Positions 45,902-55,494 are shown, counted from the first letter of the stretch. The stretch: 64,000 nt of DNA from Gammaproteobacteria bacterium (GCA_012103455.1 WLWT01000001.1:3479288-3543287), one strand, 5' to 3'. Notes: generated from the letters alone by a model not told the origin. Numbers and translations: made by a program.

Positions 45902-46852
45902 AGTTCATCGATTCTTTGCTTTAGCTCTGCGGTCAACTCCCTGAATCGACGATGAAGCCCACGCCCGCCCACGTTCTGCGTGCTGGCGCGGTCGTAGACG
46001 GGAACCCCGTCTGCGAGAGCTTGAGATAGCCCTGTCCCCTGGACAATATACGGTTCGACGAGCGCGTCTTCCCAACGTCGCTGCAGCGAGTGAAGGTGCT
46101 GCGTGTGGTCATCTGTGTAACCAGAATAGCCCTTCGAGGTTTGTATTCGCGTGATAACTAGCCCCACAAGTTCAGATTCTGGCACATGCATTGATCTAGG
46201 TTCTCCCATCGCCGCCAGCGCCTTTAGACGCTTGTCGATGCCTGATTTCACCATCTCGAAAAGGTGTGGCGCTCCACGTTCCATCACGGCCTCGGGGACG
46301 ACGGGAATAATGTATCCATGGCTAGCTGCGATGGCGTTCTGCGCAACGATCTTCGTAGCCGGAGGGCAATCAAATATGATGTAGTCGTACTCGTCGTCGA
46401 TGCCTGTTTCCTCAAGCCAACGACAAACAAGCGTACGCTTGTTCCACTCAGATTGGATGGCGTTCCCGTGATGAGAGGCAGTGAGTTCGATTTCGGTATC
46501 GTCTAGACGAAGGCTCGACGAAACGAGGTCCAAGCTACTGTAGGGATTCCGATAATGCCGGGGGGCCATCGGGTCGGAGAGAACGATCTCATCGCCAGGC
46601 AAACCTGGTGATTGTCCAACGAATGGACAAAACACTGCGTTGATGGTCCGATCTTCATCTACCGCCTCTTGCCATCGATCGGCTCCGAGACAGAGAATGG
46701 ACAAGCTGCTCTGATGGTCCATATCCACTAGCAAGACCCGTTGTCCGTCATGGTACCGCGCTAGTCCTGTGCCGAGATGGAATGCCAGCGTGGTCTTTCC
46801 AACGCCGCCCTTGAAGTTGATGATGCTAAGTCGCCTTTGTAGACAGTTAAGG
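45898..46852 (-). CDS. ParA/MinD family ATPase, 5' end uncertain
   Basis: Deviant-Walker ATPase. KGGVGKTT is encoded near 46793-46816, followed by the Walker A' region VLLVDMDHQSSLS and DYIIFDCPPATKIVAQNA (Walker B-like). The next segment, SHGYIIPVVPEAV, is also typical. The conserved N-terminus (RRLSIINFKGGVG) is open to about 46852, but no ATG, GTG or TTG precedes it in frame before a stop. The 5' end may therefore have been replaced when the adjacent helicase fragment was joined. An internal ATG at 46734 would give a protein without its ATP loop. In defence islands such ATPases pair with uncharacterised partners like the downstream gene. Confidence 0.65.
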
Positions 46853-46911
46853 AGTGTGGTGGGTCGATGCCTTTAGACCTCAAGAAGATTCGGGCCACGA
46901 ATGGCTTGCGC

Positions 46912-47024
46912 AGGGCGATGCGCTACGTGACTGGCATGAGCACCGTGACCTGACGGATGTCGGCGTGGTCCTGAACACGGGCGCAGGCAAGACTCTCGTC
47001 GGGCTTCTAATCGCTCAGTTCCGG
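46912..47024 (+). pseudogene. Helicase N-terminal fragment
   Basis: About 37 residues match the start of a DEAD/DEAH-type helicase: GDALRDWHEHRDL, then VGVVLNTGAGKTLVGLLIAQ with the Walker A NTGAGKT. Homology ends after that; the downstream 200 bases up to 47227 carry no recognisable continuation. It is probably a leftover of a helicase gene of the defence island. Confidence 0.55.
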
Positions 47025-47227
47025 GACAAGAAGGCGTTGATACTCGTTCCCGGTTACGGACGAGCGAAACGATGGAATGACATTGCCTCTCCGCCTGATC
47101 CGGGGCGGGTAACAGAGGCAGTCAGGGTGCAGCCGGGGGTGCGAGATGGCCAGATGCAAACTTTGGGCGTCGCCCGACGGCCGGATAGGTAGGAGAAGAC
47201 ACCCGCGCATCGGCAACGCCGCGCCGG

Positions 47228-49780
47228 CTAACTTTTCCTCACTTTCGGAATTCGCCGCCCATCCGCCATCAGTTCCATGACGACGAACGCCCTCTTGTGC
47301 TGCGGGCCTACACTGACGTGAATCGGGCACTCTTCGCCGTAGAAGTAAATCCGATCGAATGGAGTGTGTTCTGCCACCCATTCAGCGACTTCGCGCATGT
47401 CTTCGTCTCGCACTAGAAAATCCGCGGCGGCGCCCAATCGATCACAGACGAGATTCCCGCGCCGATTGCGCTCGTGCGAGGCATGCTGATCGAGTTTGGG
47501 GGCGACGCCTCCGGGCACCTGCCGTGCGAGTTCCGGTGAACAGAACCCGTAGGTCAATTCGATCATTCCGAAATAGTCGATAACCGGGTCGAGGATTTGA
47601 GTCGCCAGATCAACCAAGGCCCCATAAGTCTCGAAGTGCTTCGGGACGTTTGCTATTGCAGTGGCGCGCTGGGTTTCGCCACATTCAATCAGGTCTTTGA
47701 ATTTGAGGTATTCCCCGCATGCGTCGTCCAAATCCGGCAGTTCCTTGGTTCTTTCTAGACCGAACCCTTCGACCTCGTATCGATGACGGCGCAACGCCTC
47801 GTCGAATTCTCTTGGAGACGGCCCATAGCCTTGCAAGTCTAGCCACGAGAACTCTTCGAGCGCAGAGTCGAACTCGAGCTGTTCAGGGTATCGGTCGAAC
47901 TCTTCGTTGATAAATCGCGACTTTCCATAAAGGTATGGCGGTGTGTATTCGCCTTCGTAGGTGTAGTAATCGACGGTCTGGTCTCTCAGATTCACTTTTA
48001 CCCGCTCCAACATTCTCGGCAACGCACGGCCGGAGAAGTCGTCAAAGCGCATCAAACTCAATTTCTCGCAGTTCTGGTGAATCTTTATGAGATCTGCGGT
48101 TCTATGGTCTCCGTAGAGCGCCGCCGCTGCACCCACATACACGCGCAATACAGGGGAGAGCTGCGATATCAATGAAGCGTGGAGTTGCAGGCCCTCCCCT
48201 TCTTCGAATGATCCGAGGCCCTTCTCATGCGCTTGGCGGCAAGCCACGGCAATGTTTTCAGGGCTAGCGATCTGATAGAGCAGACGTTGTGACGCTTGCC
48301 GGGCAGCGGAGTAGCTGCCGAAGAGGCTCTTGACGTCGGTCTGGATACGCGGCTCCAAGGATGTGTATTTCTTGCGCTGCTCGAACAATGCCAGTGCGAA
48401 GTAGACCTCTAGGTCAGCTCGCCTCTCGGCGGCAGCCCGCACCAACGCCTCGGACCCTTTATGGCGCGACAGGAAATTGAGAACGCGCTTGAAACTGCCA
48501 AATGTTTCAATGAGTTCGTCAACGTCGGCTACCTCGGACACCGCCGGCGTGCGGCCAAGGTCCAGCCAGCGCTCCCAGACGCACTCCAGTTTCTCGGTGT
48601 GTTGAGCGAACAGCTCGGCTGCCCGGCGTTCCTTGAGACTCCGGGGATCCCTCGTGACAGTCAGGCTCCTGTGACGAAGAACGGCACGATGACTACGGCT
48701 GCGAGCCGCCAGGAACCGTTGCTCCAGCGTCTTGTCCCGGAAGACGTAAAAGACGCCGGGTCCCACGGCAACCGGTTCTTCATCGAGCACCGCACCGATG
48801 AACGCCTGAAGCTCGCTCTGGCTATAGTACTTCTGGAACGTTCCACGCTGAGTGATCATCCCGTCTTTGTAGGGCCGTCCCGGCGTGGCGTTCCGGGATG
48901 TGAGCATTGCGGAAACCACCAGCAGTTCACGCGCTAGGGCATACGATTTCCGGACCGCCTCTACGCGCTCGTCGAAGTCGTCTATCACATTGATAACGAA
49001 GCCGAGATTGACGATATCCGCCTCTACCAGAGGCTGCTCCGGCGCGTAGTGCGGGTCCCAACCAGCCGCTTGATAACCGTTGTCCACGAGCCCCCTCAAG
49101 TCGTCTCCTCGCCCGCATCCGTAGTCGAACACGCAGCTGCCCGGTCGAAGAAGTTCGAATCGGTCCAAGCTTTGAATGGGCGCCGAGAACCCTCGCCTTA
49201 CCAAGGCTGTGAGATGGCGCTGTAATTCCTCTGTCTTGCTCGGAGCGTGACTTACCGCCTCGCCGGGGGCAGTAGCCGACTCACTTCCCTCGTCGTTACC
49301 TAGGGGCGCGAGACGGTGGCCAACAACCTCGTAGCCGGCTGCCGCGACCAGCGAATTCCATTGGTTGCGAAAACCGATTCGGGCGGGCTGCGCGAACAGA
49401 CCCAATTCCTCGGCGGTGCGGGTCAGCGATTCGTAGCTGGACCGTTCCGGATGCGAGCCCGCGAGCAACAGCTCCTTGCGGTGAAGAATCGGCGGATTGA
49501 GCGAGTCCTCGTAGGTCCTGTAGCTCGTAAGGCCGACGTCCGGATCGACGACCCAGCTTGCGCGAAGCGCCGGAAAAGCGTCTTCGAAGAAGTCCGGGTA
49601 GTCCAGAAGTCCGACCCGGTTGGATCCTGATTCCATTCGAACGACATTGAAGGGCGCATTTTCATGGTCGCTGAGCACCTCGGTTGCGAGCGCCACAGCG
49701 CACCGGGTCGTGTCGTCCGCTTCCGGGAGCGCGGTAACGTGAATGTATGTATGTCGGCCGACGGACTTGCCTACCGTCAT
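47228..49780 (-). CDS. DNA phosphorothioation-associated putative methyltransferase
   Basis: Large cytoplasmic protein of 850 residues. Start ATG at 49780 (MTVGKSVGRHTYIH); the 49 open codons before it do not look coding. An N-terminal region of ~200 residues is followed by a Rossmann SAM-binding domain with motif I VFDYGCGRGDD (~217-227) and, further on, VINVIDDFDERV. The C-terminal ~450 residues are helical and uncharacterised. The arrangement matches the family annotated as associated with Dnd DNA-sulfur modification. No dndA/B/C/D/E is visible, so it may be an orphan. It is divergent from the small-protein/DUF4007/ATPase operon across a 233-base gap. Confidence 0.75.
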   Translation of the reverse strand: MTVGKSVGRHTYIHVTALPEADDTTRCAVALATEVLSDHENAPFNVVRMESGSNRVGLLDYPDFFEDAFPALRASWVVDPDVGLTSYRTYEDSLNPPILHRKELLLAGSHPERSSYESLTRTAEELGLFAQPARIGFRNQWNSLVAAAGYEVVGHRLAPLGNDEGSESATAPGEAVSHAPSKTEELQRHLTALVRRGFSAPIQSLDRFELLRPGSCVFDYGCGRGDDLRGLVDNGYQAAGWDPHYAPEQPLVEADIVNLGFVINVIDDFDERVEAVRKSYALARELLVVSAMLTSRNATPGRPYKDGMITQRGTFQKYYSQSELQAFIGAVLDEEPVAVGPGVFYVFRDKTLEQRFLAARSRSHRAVLRHRSLTVTRDPRSLKERRAAELFAQHTEKLECVWERWLDLGRTPAVSEVADVDELIETFGSFKRVLNFLSRHKGSEALVRAAAERRADLEVYFALALFEQRKKYTSLEPRIQTDVKSLFGSYSAARQASQRLLYQIASPENIAVACRQAHEKGLGSFEEGEGLQLHASLISQLSPVLRVYVGAAAALYGDHRTADLIKIHQNCEKLSLMRFDDFSGRALPRMLERVKVNLRDQTVDYYTYEGEYTPPYLYGKSRFINEEFDRYPEQLEFDSALEEFSWLDLQGYGPSPREFDEALRRHRYEVEGFGLERTKELPDLDDACGEYLKFKDLIECGETQRATAIANVPKHFETYGALVDLATQILDPVIDYFGMIELTYGFCSPELARQVPGGVAPKLDQHASHERNRRGNLVCDRLGAAADFLVRDEDMREVAEWVAEHTPFDRIYFYGEECPIHVSVGPQHKRAFVVMELMADGRRIPKVRKS

Positions 49781-50013
49781 GACGCTCGTGTCCTTTTTCC
49801 GCGCCGCCGAGCAGACTGCTCTGGCCACCCGCGCATGCCACACAAACCACCAAACGCCGATCGACAACGGTCGGGCGCAAATGCTTACGAACGGCAAGGC
49901 TCTGCCGGGCAGGTTCGCCGTAGTCATGAGGCTAAGGGAGTCAGGATGCTCAGCCGCCGGCCGTATGTTATGTTACATTACATCAGTCGTAATGCGAAAG
50001 TGGGAGCAGCGCC

Positions 50014-50211
50014 ATGCCGCGGGGAACGAGTGGCCGCGTCGTAATCGAAATCGATCCGTACACAAAAGACATGCTTTATCAAGCACTTGAACGCGAAGGC
50101 TGCAGTCTCAAGCGATGGTTCCTGAGCCGGGTGGAAGCGTATCTCTCAGACGGGGAACAGCTCGACTTCGCATTCGAAAATAACGTCGTGGAGCCGAGGA
50201 ATTCTGCATGA
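50014..50211 (+). CDS. Small protein, possibly ribbon-helix-helix type
   Basis: 65-residue basic protein starting at the ATG at 50014. The N-terminal segment GRVVIEIDPYTKDMLYQALEREGCSLKRWFLSRVEAYL fits a beta-strand followed by two helices, as in CopG/Arc-type ribbon-helix-helix regulators. It is the first gene of a three-gene unit with 4-base overlaps. The upstream region (49950-50000) is AT-rich with a gttatgttacattacatc block that could hold its promoter or operator. It may autoregulate the operon (inference). Confidence 0.6.
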   Translation: MPRGTSGRVVIEIDPYTKDMLYQALEREGCSLKRWFLSRVEAYLSDGEQLDFAFENNVVEPRNSA

Positions 50212-51155
50212 CCCGGTTTGGTGAAGTCCGTGTGCAACCGTTCGATCCGGCCAAGGTCGCATTCGGCCGCCACGAAACCTTCCCACTGCGTTATGCCTGG
50301 CTTCCGAAGGGCTATCAGGCACTCGCAGAGTGCAGCACGTGTTTCGAATCCGACTCGGCAACGGTAGAGCTTGGTGTCGGCAAAAACATGGTGAGCGCGA
50401 TTCGCTATTGGCTACACGCGACGGGGATGTCGGCACCCGCGCAACGGGGTTACGACGTGACGCCACTTGGCCGCCGCCTTCTAGGCGCGGACGGCTGGGA
50501 CCCCTACCTCGAGGACGAGGCAACACTGTGGTTGATCCACTGGCTTCTATGCACCACTCCCGCAATAGCGACAACATGGTGGTGGTTCTTCAATTGCTTT
50601 CATAAAGCGGAATTCACCAGCAAGGAGGCGACCGACGCGCTGACTGCGTTCGCCCGTGAACGTACCCAATCGCGTAATTCCGTCGCTACGCTCAAGCAGG
50701 ACGAGTTAGTCCTGCTTCGTATGTACTCGCCGGCTCGTAAAACTACCCGCACGCCACTCGAAGAATCACTGGATTCGCCAATGACATCCTTGGGACTGAT
50801 GAGCTATCAACCCGAAGGGCGGCGGTACTCCTCGACTCCAGATGCACGAGACTCGCTACCAGCGGCGGTGGTCGCCTTCGCCCCGGCAGAAGTATTTGAA
50901 GCATCGGGCACCAATACCATAAGAATTGACGAACTCTTGTACTCACGCTCGAACCTCGCGGCCCTCGGCAGCGTATTTAGGCTGACCGAGTCATCGTTCA
51001 TCGCGCATGTTGAGCGTGTCGTGCAGGCGCTTCCCGAGTGCTTCGAGCTCCGGGAGACCGCAGGACTGAACCAACTCTACTTGCTGCAGGCGGTCCCTCC
51101 CCTATTCGTCCTGAGTGGCTACTACGACAGTGACGCGATGGGAGCCGCAGCATGA
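50208..51155 (+). CDS. DUF4007 family protein
   Basis: 315-residue soluble protein. The N-terminal FGRHETFPLRYAWLPKGYQAL (~17-37), GVGKNMVSAIRYWLHATGM (~57-75) and TPLGRRLLGADGWDPYLEDEATLWLIHW (~87-114) identify the DUF4007 family, which is repeatedly found beside phosphorothioation-type and related defence genes. The biochemical role is unknown; the segment around residues 57-114 looks like a winged-helix-like DNA-binding region. It overlaps the upstream and downstream genes by 4 bases (ATGA), showing coupled translation. Full length. Confidence 0.78.
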   Translation: MTRFGEVRVQPFDPAKVAFGRHETFPLRYAWLPKGYQALAECSTCFESDSATVELGVGKNMVSAIRYWLHATGMSAPAQRGYDVTPLGRRLLGADGWDPYLEDEATLWLIHWLLCTTPAIATTWWWFFNCFHKAEFTSKEATDALTAFARERTQSRNSVATLKQDELVLLRMYSPARKTTRTPLEESLDSPMTSLGLMSYQPEGRRYSSTPDARDSLPAAVVAFAPAEVFEASGTNTIRIDELLYSRSNLAALGSVFRLTESSFIAHVERVVQALPECFELRETAGLNQLYLLQAVPPLFVLSGYYDSDAMGAAA

Positions 51156-52041
51156 GTCCGAACGGCCGTTTGAGCATGAACACGGCGTACACGCGTGCCG
51201 TCAGTCTTGAACGGGACTTGGCGCCAGACGCCGCCCTAAGCCCATACATCCCCACAAAGCGTTCAATAGACACCTTGTCGCGGGTCGTACGAACGTTGGG
51301 AGAAGACGCAGTGCCGCGAGCCTGGACACTCGTCGGCCCCTATGGCTCGGGAAAGTCTGCATTCGGCGTATTTCTCGCCCGATTGCTATCGCGCCACGGG
51401 CACAACAAGACTGCCGCCATAGACGCGCTTTCGGCAGTCGGGGCTGACGACACCTGGCAAAAAAGCAACGGTTCTGGCGGCTACTGCTCTGGCAGCTACT
51501 GCTCTGGCGGCTACTGCTCTGGCGGCTACTGCTCTGGCGGCTACTGCTCTGGCGGCTACTGCGCGGTTGTCCTGACAGGTTCACCGGAGCCCTTGAGTAG
51601 AAGACTTGTTCATGCACTGCGAAGGGCTGCCACCGACTTCTGGGCCGGGCGCCGCGGAAAACCGAAGGTGTTGGCAAAGATAGCCCAAGCTGCGAAGCGT
51701 GATTCGGTATCCGCATCGGAGTTGGCAGGACTGGTTGATGATCTGTGCGCTGCAGTCGTCAGGGCCGGATGCGATGGTCTGCTCATCCTCATCGATGAGT
51801 TGGGCAAGTTCTTGGAGTTCGAGGCGCGCCACTTTGGTGCCAACGATGTGTTCCTGCTTCAGGCACTCGCAGAGCGCTCCGCGGCCGGGGGCTCTCGCCG
51901 CGTCCTCGTCGTTACGATGCTTCACCAAGCGTTCGAACAGTACGCGCAGGGACTCGGTGAGCGGCAACGCGCCGAATGGACAAAGGTCCAGGGACGCTTC
52001 GAAGTCATCCCGTTCATTGATGCGAGCGAGCAAGTACTAAA
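51152..52041 (+). CDS. P-loop ATPase of the DUF4007 operon, 3' truncated
   Basis: The first ~297 residues of a large defence-type ATPase. Walker A GPYGSGKSA is at ~62-70 and Walker B LLILIDELGKFLEFEARHFG begins at ~210. A segment VVTMLHQAFEQYAQGLGERQRAEWTKVQGRFE (~254-285) follows. At 52042 the gene runs into a MITE fragment, after which it encodes only a few foreign residues and stops near 52111; the C-terminal part is lost. Between the Walker motifs an insertion of six SGGYC-type repeats (~107-137) is encoded by a 15-bp minisatellite. It looks inactive because of the truncation. Part of the DUF4007 operon. Confidence 0.72.
51473..51562 (+). repeat. 15-bp coding minisatellite, six units
   Basis: Six in-frame copies of tctggcggctactgc, with a single G-to-A change in unit 2, encode Ser-Gly-Gly/Ser-Tyr-Cys repeats inside the P-loop ATPase gene. 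Near-identity of the units indicates recent expansion by slippage. Confidence 0.92.
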
Positions 52042-52130
52042 GGGCACCTCTAAAAATAGTAATTTTTTCGTGAGTGCAAGGAAGCACCGCGCGCAGAACC
52101 GCAGTGTATAGGTCATACCTGAGGATTCGA
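52042..52130 (+). mobile_element. MITE fragment (left ~89 bp) at a gene junction
   Basis: Begins gggcacctctaaaaat, close to the left terminus of the MITE at 16645, and shares interior blocks such as gcgcgcag, accgcagtgtata and catacctgaggatt with 16695-16735. The right half is missing. It separates the truncated P-loop ATPase gene from the truncated solute-binding protein gene. Confidence 0.7.
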
Positions 52131-52985
52131 GCCTTGTGCTTGCGGAACACGTCCACGTAGAACTGGACACCCTTCATCCAGGCGTTGGATGTGGCGTTGC
52201 TCTTGGTCCAGTCGGCGTTGATGAAGTCGCTGGTCTCGGTGTCCACGGACCGGATCCATCCCGGTAGCTGGGTGTCCGCGAAATCCCAGATCTTGCCGTA
52301 GACTTCGGTCGGGTACTTGATTCCGGCGTCTTTGCTGGATCTTCTTGCAGAGTTCGATGTAGTGGTCGGTGTCCCGAATCGGATAGTTGGCGTCGAAGTC
52401 GATGCCGACCTTGTCGAAATGAAATGGTCGCGGTTGATGATGCACGGGGCCTGCATCACCAGGTTCAGCGGCACCGAGTTAAGTTGGTCACCGTCCAGAA
52501 AGCCGCTGTTTTGCGACCGCATCGCCTCGAAGGTCCATTCGATCGCGGAGCGCAACTCGGCGTCCATCTCGTTGTCGTAGAAGTCCTGGAGCGGGCGCAG
52601 GAACTCCTTCATCTGCCCGACCCAGCGCGAAGCGGTGTCGAACACGGTGGGCCGGATTCCGCCCTTGAAGTTGGTGCGGTACTTCGGGCCGATGATGCTG
52701 CCGTAGCTGTCCCAGGTGGTGTTGACCTTGCATCCAGTCCGTTACTCGAATGCCTTGACGATCTGCTCGGACTGCTGGCGGATGATCTTGTTCTGCACGC
52801 CGATCATGTTCCAGTAGTCGATCTCCACGCCGCTGAGATCGACCTTGGACTCGGCGAAGATGAGCTGCGGGGTGAGCGAGGTGCCCATCCCCATCGCGGC
52901 CAAGACCGTGCTGCGCTTCAGAAACTCGCGCCGCGAAATCGGTCCGGTAAATTCTGCTTGCCATGATCGCCTTCTCGTGTTGCGG
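52131..52985 (-). pseudogene. Tat-exported extracellular solute-binding protein, broken
   Basis: Read from about 52985: a twin-arginine signal (SRREFLKRSTVLAAMGMG), then VEIDYWNMIGVQNKI and KAFE followed by an in-frame TAA at about 52742. The same frame continues RTGCKVNTTWDSYGSIIGPKYRTNF and FDTASRWVGQMKEFLRPLQDFYDNE. Near 52440-52310 the frame shifts (KVGIDFDANYPIRDTDHYIELC in another frame), and the remainder ends at the MITE edge. This was a family 1-type (sugar/organic ligand) ABC binding protein. No permease genes remain nearby. Confidence 0.7.
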
Positions 52986-53167
52986 TCGTTGGTTTCTCGC
53001 TGCCGCGCGCGGCACCCGGCAACGCGCTCCGCCGGATCGGGGTCGCGGTCGGTATCGGAATCGGCCCTGCCGGGCCAGAGCAAAGCGATCGCTTTTTTTC
53101 GATTCCGAGCCCGATAGCGGATAGCGGTGCCGACCCCGATTGCCCAGAGGTCGTCTGCTCCGGTCTT

Positions 53168-54250
53168 CTACGGCAACTGGTATCCCTTCTTGTTGACGCG
53201 GATACGGTACAGGCTCTTGCCGGAAGTCAGGTACAGCAGGTTGGCGTCGTCGCCGCGGCCGAAGCCGACGTTGGTCGGCAATTCCTTGCCGGTGGGGATG
53301 AAGGCCAACTCCTTGCCCATCGGGTCAAGCACCTGCACGCCGGCGCGCCACTCGCAGCGCGACGCCATCCAGATGTTGCCCTCCTCGTCGGCGACCATGC
53401 CGTCGGGGCCGCTGCACGGCGGGTCGAGCTTGGCGTAGTCGAGCAGCACGCGGCGATTGCTCAAGTTACCGTCGGCGTCCACGTCGTAGGCTTGCAGCAG
53501 GTGCGGGCCCTGCACCGGCGACTCGCCTTGCTGGAGGGTTTGAAATCCCAACCAGCCGTTGTCGTTGCTGACGATGTACATGGTCTTCTGGTCGGGCGAG
53601 ATCAGGATGCCGTTGCATTTGCCGCAGTCGGCGGCAATCCTTGTCACCGAGCCGTCCGTGTCCAGCCGATAGGCGGCGAAACCGGCCTGGAACACGGGCT
53701 CGTGACCCAGGTAACGCGGATCGGTGAAGTAGATGCGCCCTTTCTCGTCGATGGTGATATCGTTCAGCGCGTTGTAGGACTCCCCGTTGAAAATGCCGGT
53801 CAGGATATAGCTCTTGCCAGTGCCCATGTCGGTCTTTACGAGCATGCGCCCGCCGTAGTCGGCGCCAAGCGCCGCGATCATGTTGCCGTCGCGGTCGAAC
53901 TTGATCCCGTTGGGCATGCCCGAGGGGCTGCGGAAGACGGTGGTCTCACCGCTGCCCGGGTCGAACTTCCAAATGTGGCCCGCCTGCAGATACATGCCCG
54001 AGGGGTCTTTGCAGAACGCCGTGAACGTGATGTCGCTGAAATAGACCATCCCGTCGTGGCCGGCCGCCACGCCTTCGGTGAGCGCGCAGCCGCCGTCGAA
54101 AACGCGGGCGAGACGGGCGTCGGGCGAGACAAAGGCGGGATCGCCGCTGGGCGGCGGAAACCCGGGGTCGTCGGCAACAGCCGCGGTGGACAGAAAAAGA
54201 GCCGTGGTGAGAAAAACCAAACCGGGTGTGACGAGTCGCATGACTTCCAT
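53168..54250 (-). CDS. SMP-30/gluconolactonase/LRE-like beta-propeller protein, exported
   Basis: 360-residue protein with a signal peptide (hydrophobic ~8-26, cut after VADD-type sequence) and a six-bladed propeller of the SMP-30 family. Recognisable strands are CALTEGVAAGHDGMVYFSDI (~55, metal-ligand Glu), GMPNGIKFDRDGN (~110), NALNDITIDEKGRIYFTDPRY (~157, Asn/Asp ligands) and KCNGILISPDQKTMYI (~207). Family members are lactonases or related hydrolases; the substrate is unknown, and it probably acts in the periplasm. No obvious operon partner. Confidence 0.86.
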   Translation of the reverse strand: MEVMRLVTPGLVFLTTALFLSTAAVADDPGFPPPSGDPAFVSPDARLARVFDGGCALTEGVAAGHDGMVYFSDITFTAFCKDPSGMYLQAGHIWKFDPGSGETTVFRSPSGMPNGIKFDRDGNMIAALGADYGGRMLVKTDMGTGKSYILTGIFNGESYNALNDITIDEKGRIYFTDPRYLGHEPVFQAGFAAYRLDTDGSVTRIAADCGKCNGILISPDQKTMYIVSNDNGWLGFQTLQQGESPVQGPHLLQAYDVDADGNLSNRRVLLDYAKLDPPCSGPDGMVADEEGNIWMASRCEWRAGVQVLDPMGKELAFIPTGKELPTNVGFGRGDDANLLYLTSGKSLYRIRVNKKGYQLP

Positions 54251-54494
54251 GATCTTCTCCTCATCGGTTAGCGTTGTTGTCGGTCATACCGTGGAACGGG
54301 TCAGTGTAGGAGCTTCAATTGCGCCTTTCAACAAAATCGCCCCGGCAGCGCCCGCGCCGCCAGCGCACATTCACCGCCAAGCCGCTCGAGTCCGGCCCTC
54401 GCATGGACAGGCCAGGCCCAAGTCCTGACGAACTCAAGCAAACGGTGTGGCCTGACTTCCACCACGCCCGCGATTTGGAGGGGCGGGCGCAGCG

Positions 54495-54689
54495 GTGCGC
54501 TTCTTGAGCGCTCGTGCGGCGGACGAGTTCGCGCTGTTCGGCTCATTCGGCGACATTACAGAACAGCTGAGAAATATGCTCGAAGCTGGCATACCCGTCG
54601 GCACCGTACTTCCGCGCCCCATGGTCCTGCCGGATACAGGCGTGGACTATGTGGAGGACTTCGCCAGCAACGCCACGGCAAACTGGTAA
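54495..54689 (+). pseudogene. C-terminal fragment, possibly of an LLM flavin-dependent oxidoreductase
   Basis: A 65-codon frame whose sequence (ADEFALFGSFGDITEQLRNML, EAGIPVGTVLPRPM, VDYVEDFASNA) resembles the C-terminus of luciferase-like monooxygenases. There a gating loop is followed by a helix that ends such proteins. No 5' part of the gene is found upstream in 54251-54494, which otherwise holds no recognisable gene. Confidence 0.35.
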
Positions 54690-54715
54690 ACAGATTACTC
54701 GCGGGGGTGTCAGGG

Positions 54716-55372
54716 CTAGTCGCTCAATCCTAGGCGCTTGCGCAGTCTCTTGTACTCCATGATGGAATCGCCCACATAGGGGTTGGAGTCGGTGACGCCC
54801 TCATTGGCAAACGCCTTGAGTGCATCCGCGTAGCTCTTCTCCGCCTCAGCCGTTTCTCCCAGGCGGGCCAGAGCCCTGCCGAGTTCCACTTTGGTCGTGG
54901 CAAACAGTAGATCGGCCGGTACGGTGGCACTCTTCATCAATGCCAAGGCCGACTCCAGATGTTCGACGGCCACCTTCGGCTGTTGTTGCCTGACCCTCAA
55001 CCCGCCCCAGTTGGACTGCAGGTGGGCGCGAATAATGGGGTGGGTAGCGGGGTTCGCGTCCACCAGTGCCTGGGCTTGCGTGAGCACGCCTTCCGCGTCG
55101 TCCAACCGGCCTTGTAGCACCATGGCATTGGCGAGGTAATAGCGCGCCTGGACCTTGGTGAAGGGGGGTGCTTGCGGATTGGTATCGACCAGCTCTAGAT
55201 TCTTGCGGTGCCACCGCTCCGCCGCCGCGTAGTTGCCCACATCCTGCGCGATCACGGCAGACTGGTGATTGCGGGCATAGAGTTCGAACGGGCGGTCTTC
55301 CGCCACGGCGCAAAGTGTGGTGAGGCCGAGTGCGACGCTCATCAACAAACGGAAAGTCTGGCTAGATTTCAA
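54716..55372 (-). CDS. Exported tetratricopeptide-repeat protein
   Basis: 218-residue protein with a signal peptide (SVALGLTTLCAVAEDRP, cut near residue 24). Four TPR-like hairpins follow, such as GNYAAAERWHRKNLELVDTNP (~46), GRLDDAEGVLTQAQALVDANP (~90) and LGETAEAEKSYADALKAFANEGV (~175). It probably binds partners in the periplasm; nothing more specific can be said. A single gene, flanked by remnants. Confidence 0.75.
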   Translation of the reverse strand: MKSSQTFRLLMSVALGLTTLCAVAEDRPFELYARNHQSAVIAQDVGNYAAAERWHRKNLELVDTNPQAPPFTKVQARYYLANAMVLQGRLDDAEGVLTQAQALVDANPATHPIIRAHLQSNWGGLRVRQQQPKVAVEHLESALALMKSATVPADLLFATTKVELGRALARLGETAEAEKSYADALKAFANEGVTDSNPYVGDSIMEYKRLRKRLGLSD

Positions 55373-55494
55373 CGTACCGGTCCGGGCTGCAGCTCGAATG
55401 AGCTTGGAAAAGCTATAAAGGTTAACTGCCTGGGCACGGCTTGCTCAACCGGCCACACGCCGAACCCCGTGGTTGTCTCCAACGTTACCGTGGT

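Noticed and set aside
45383..46852. Plasmid partition (parAB) locus
   Set aside because: The partner lacks ParB motifs, and no replication gene or centromere-like repeat is nearby; the genes lie in chromosomal island DNA.
51473..51562. Regular repeats that could suggest a CRISPR array
   Set aside because: The units are 15 bp, directly adjacent without spacers, and in frame inside a coding sequence; this is a minisatellite.
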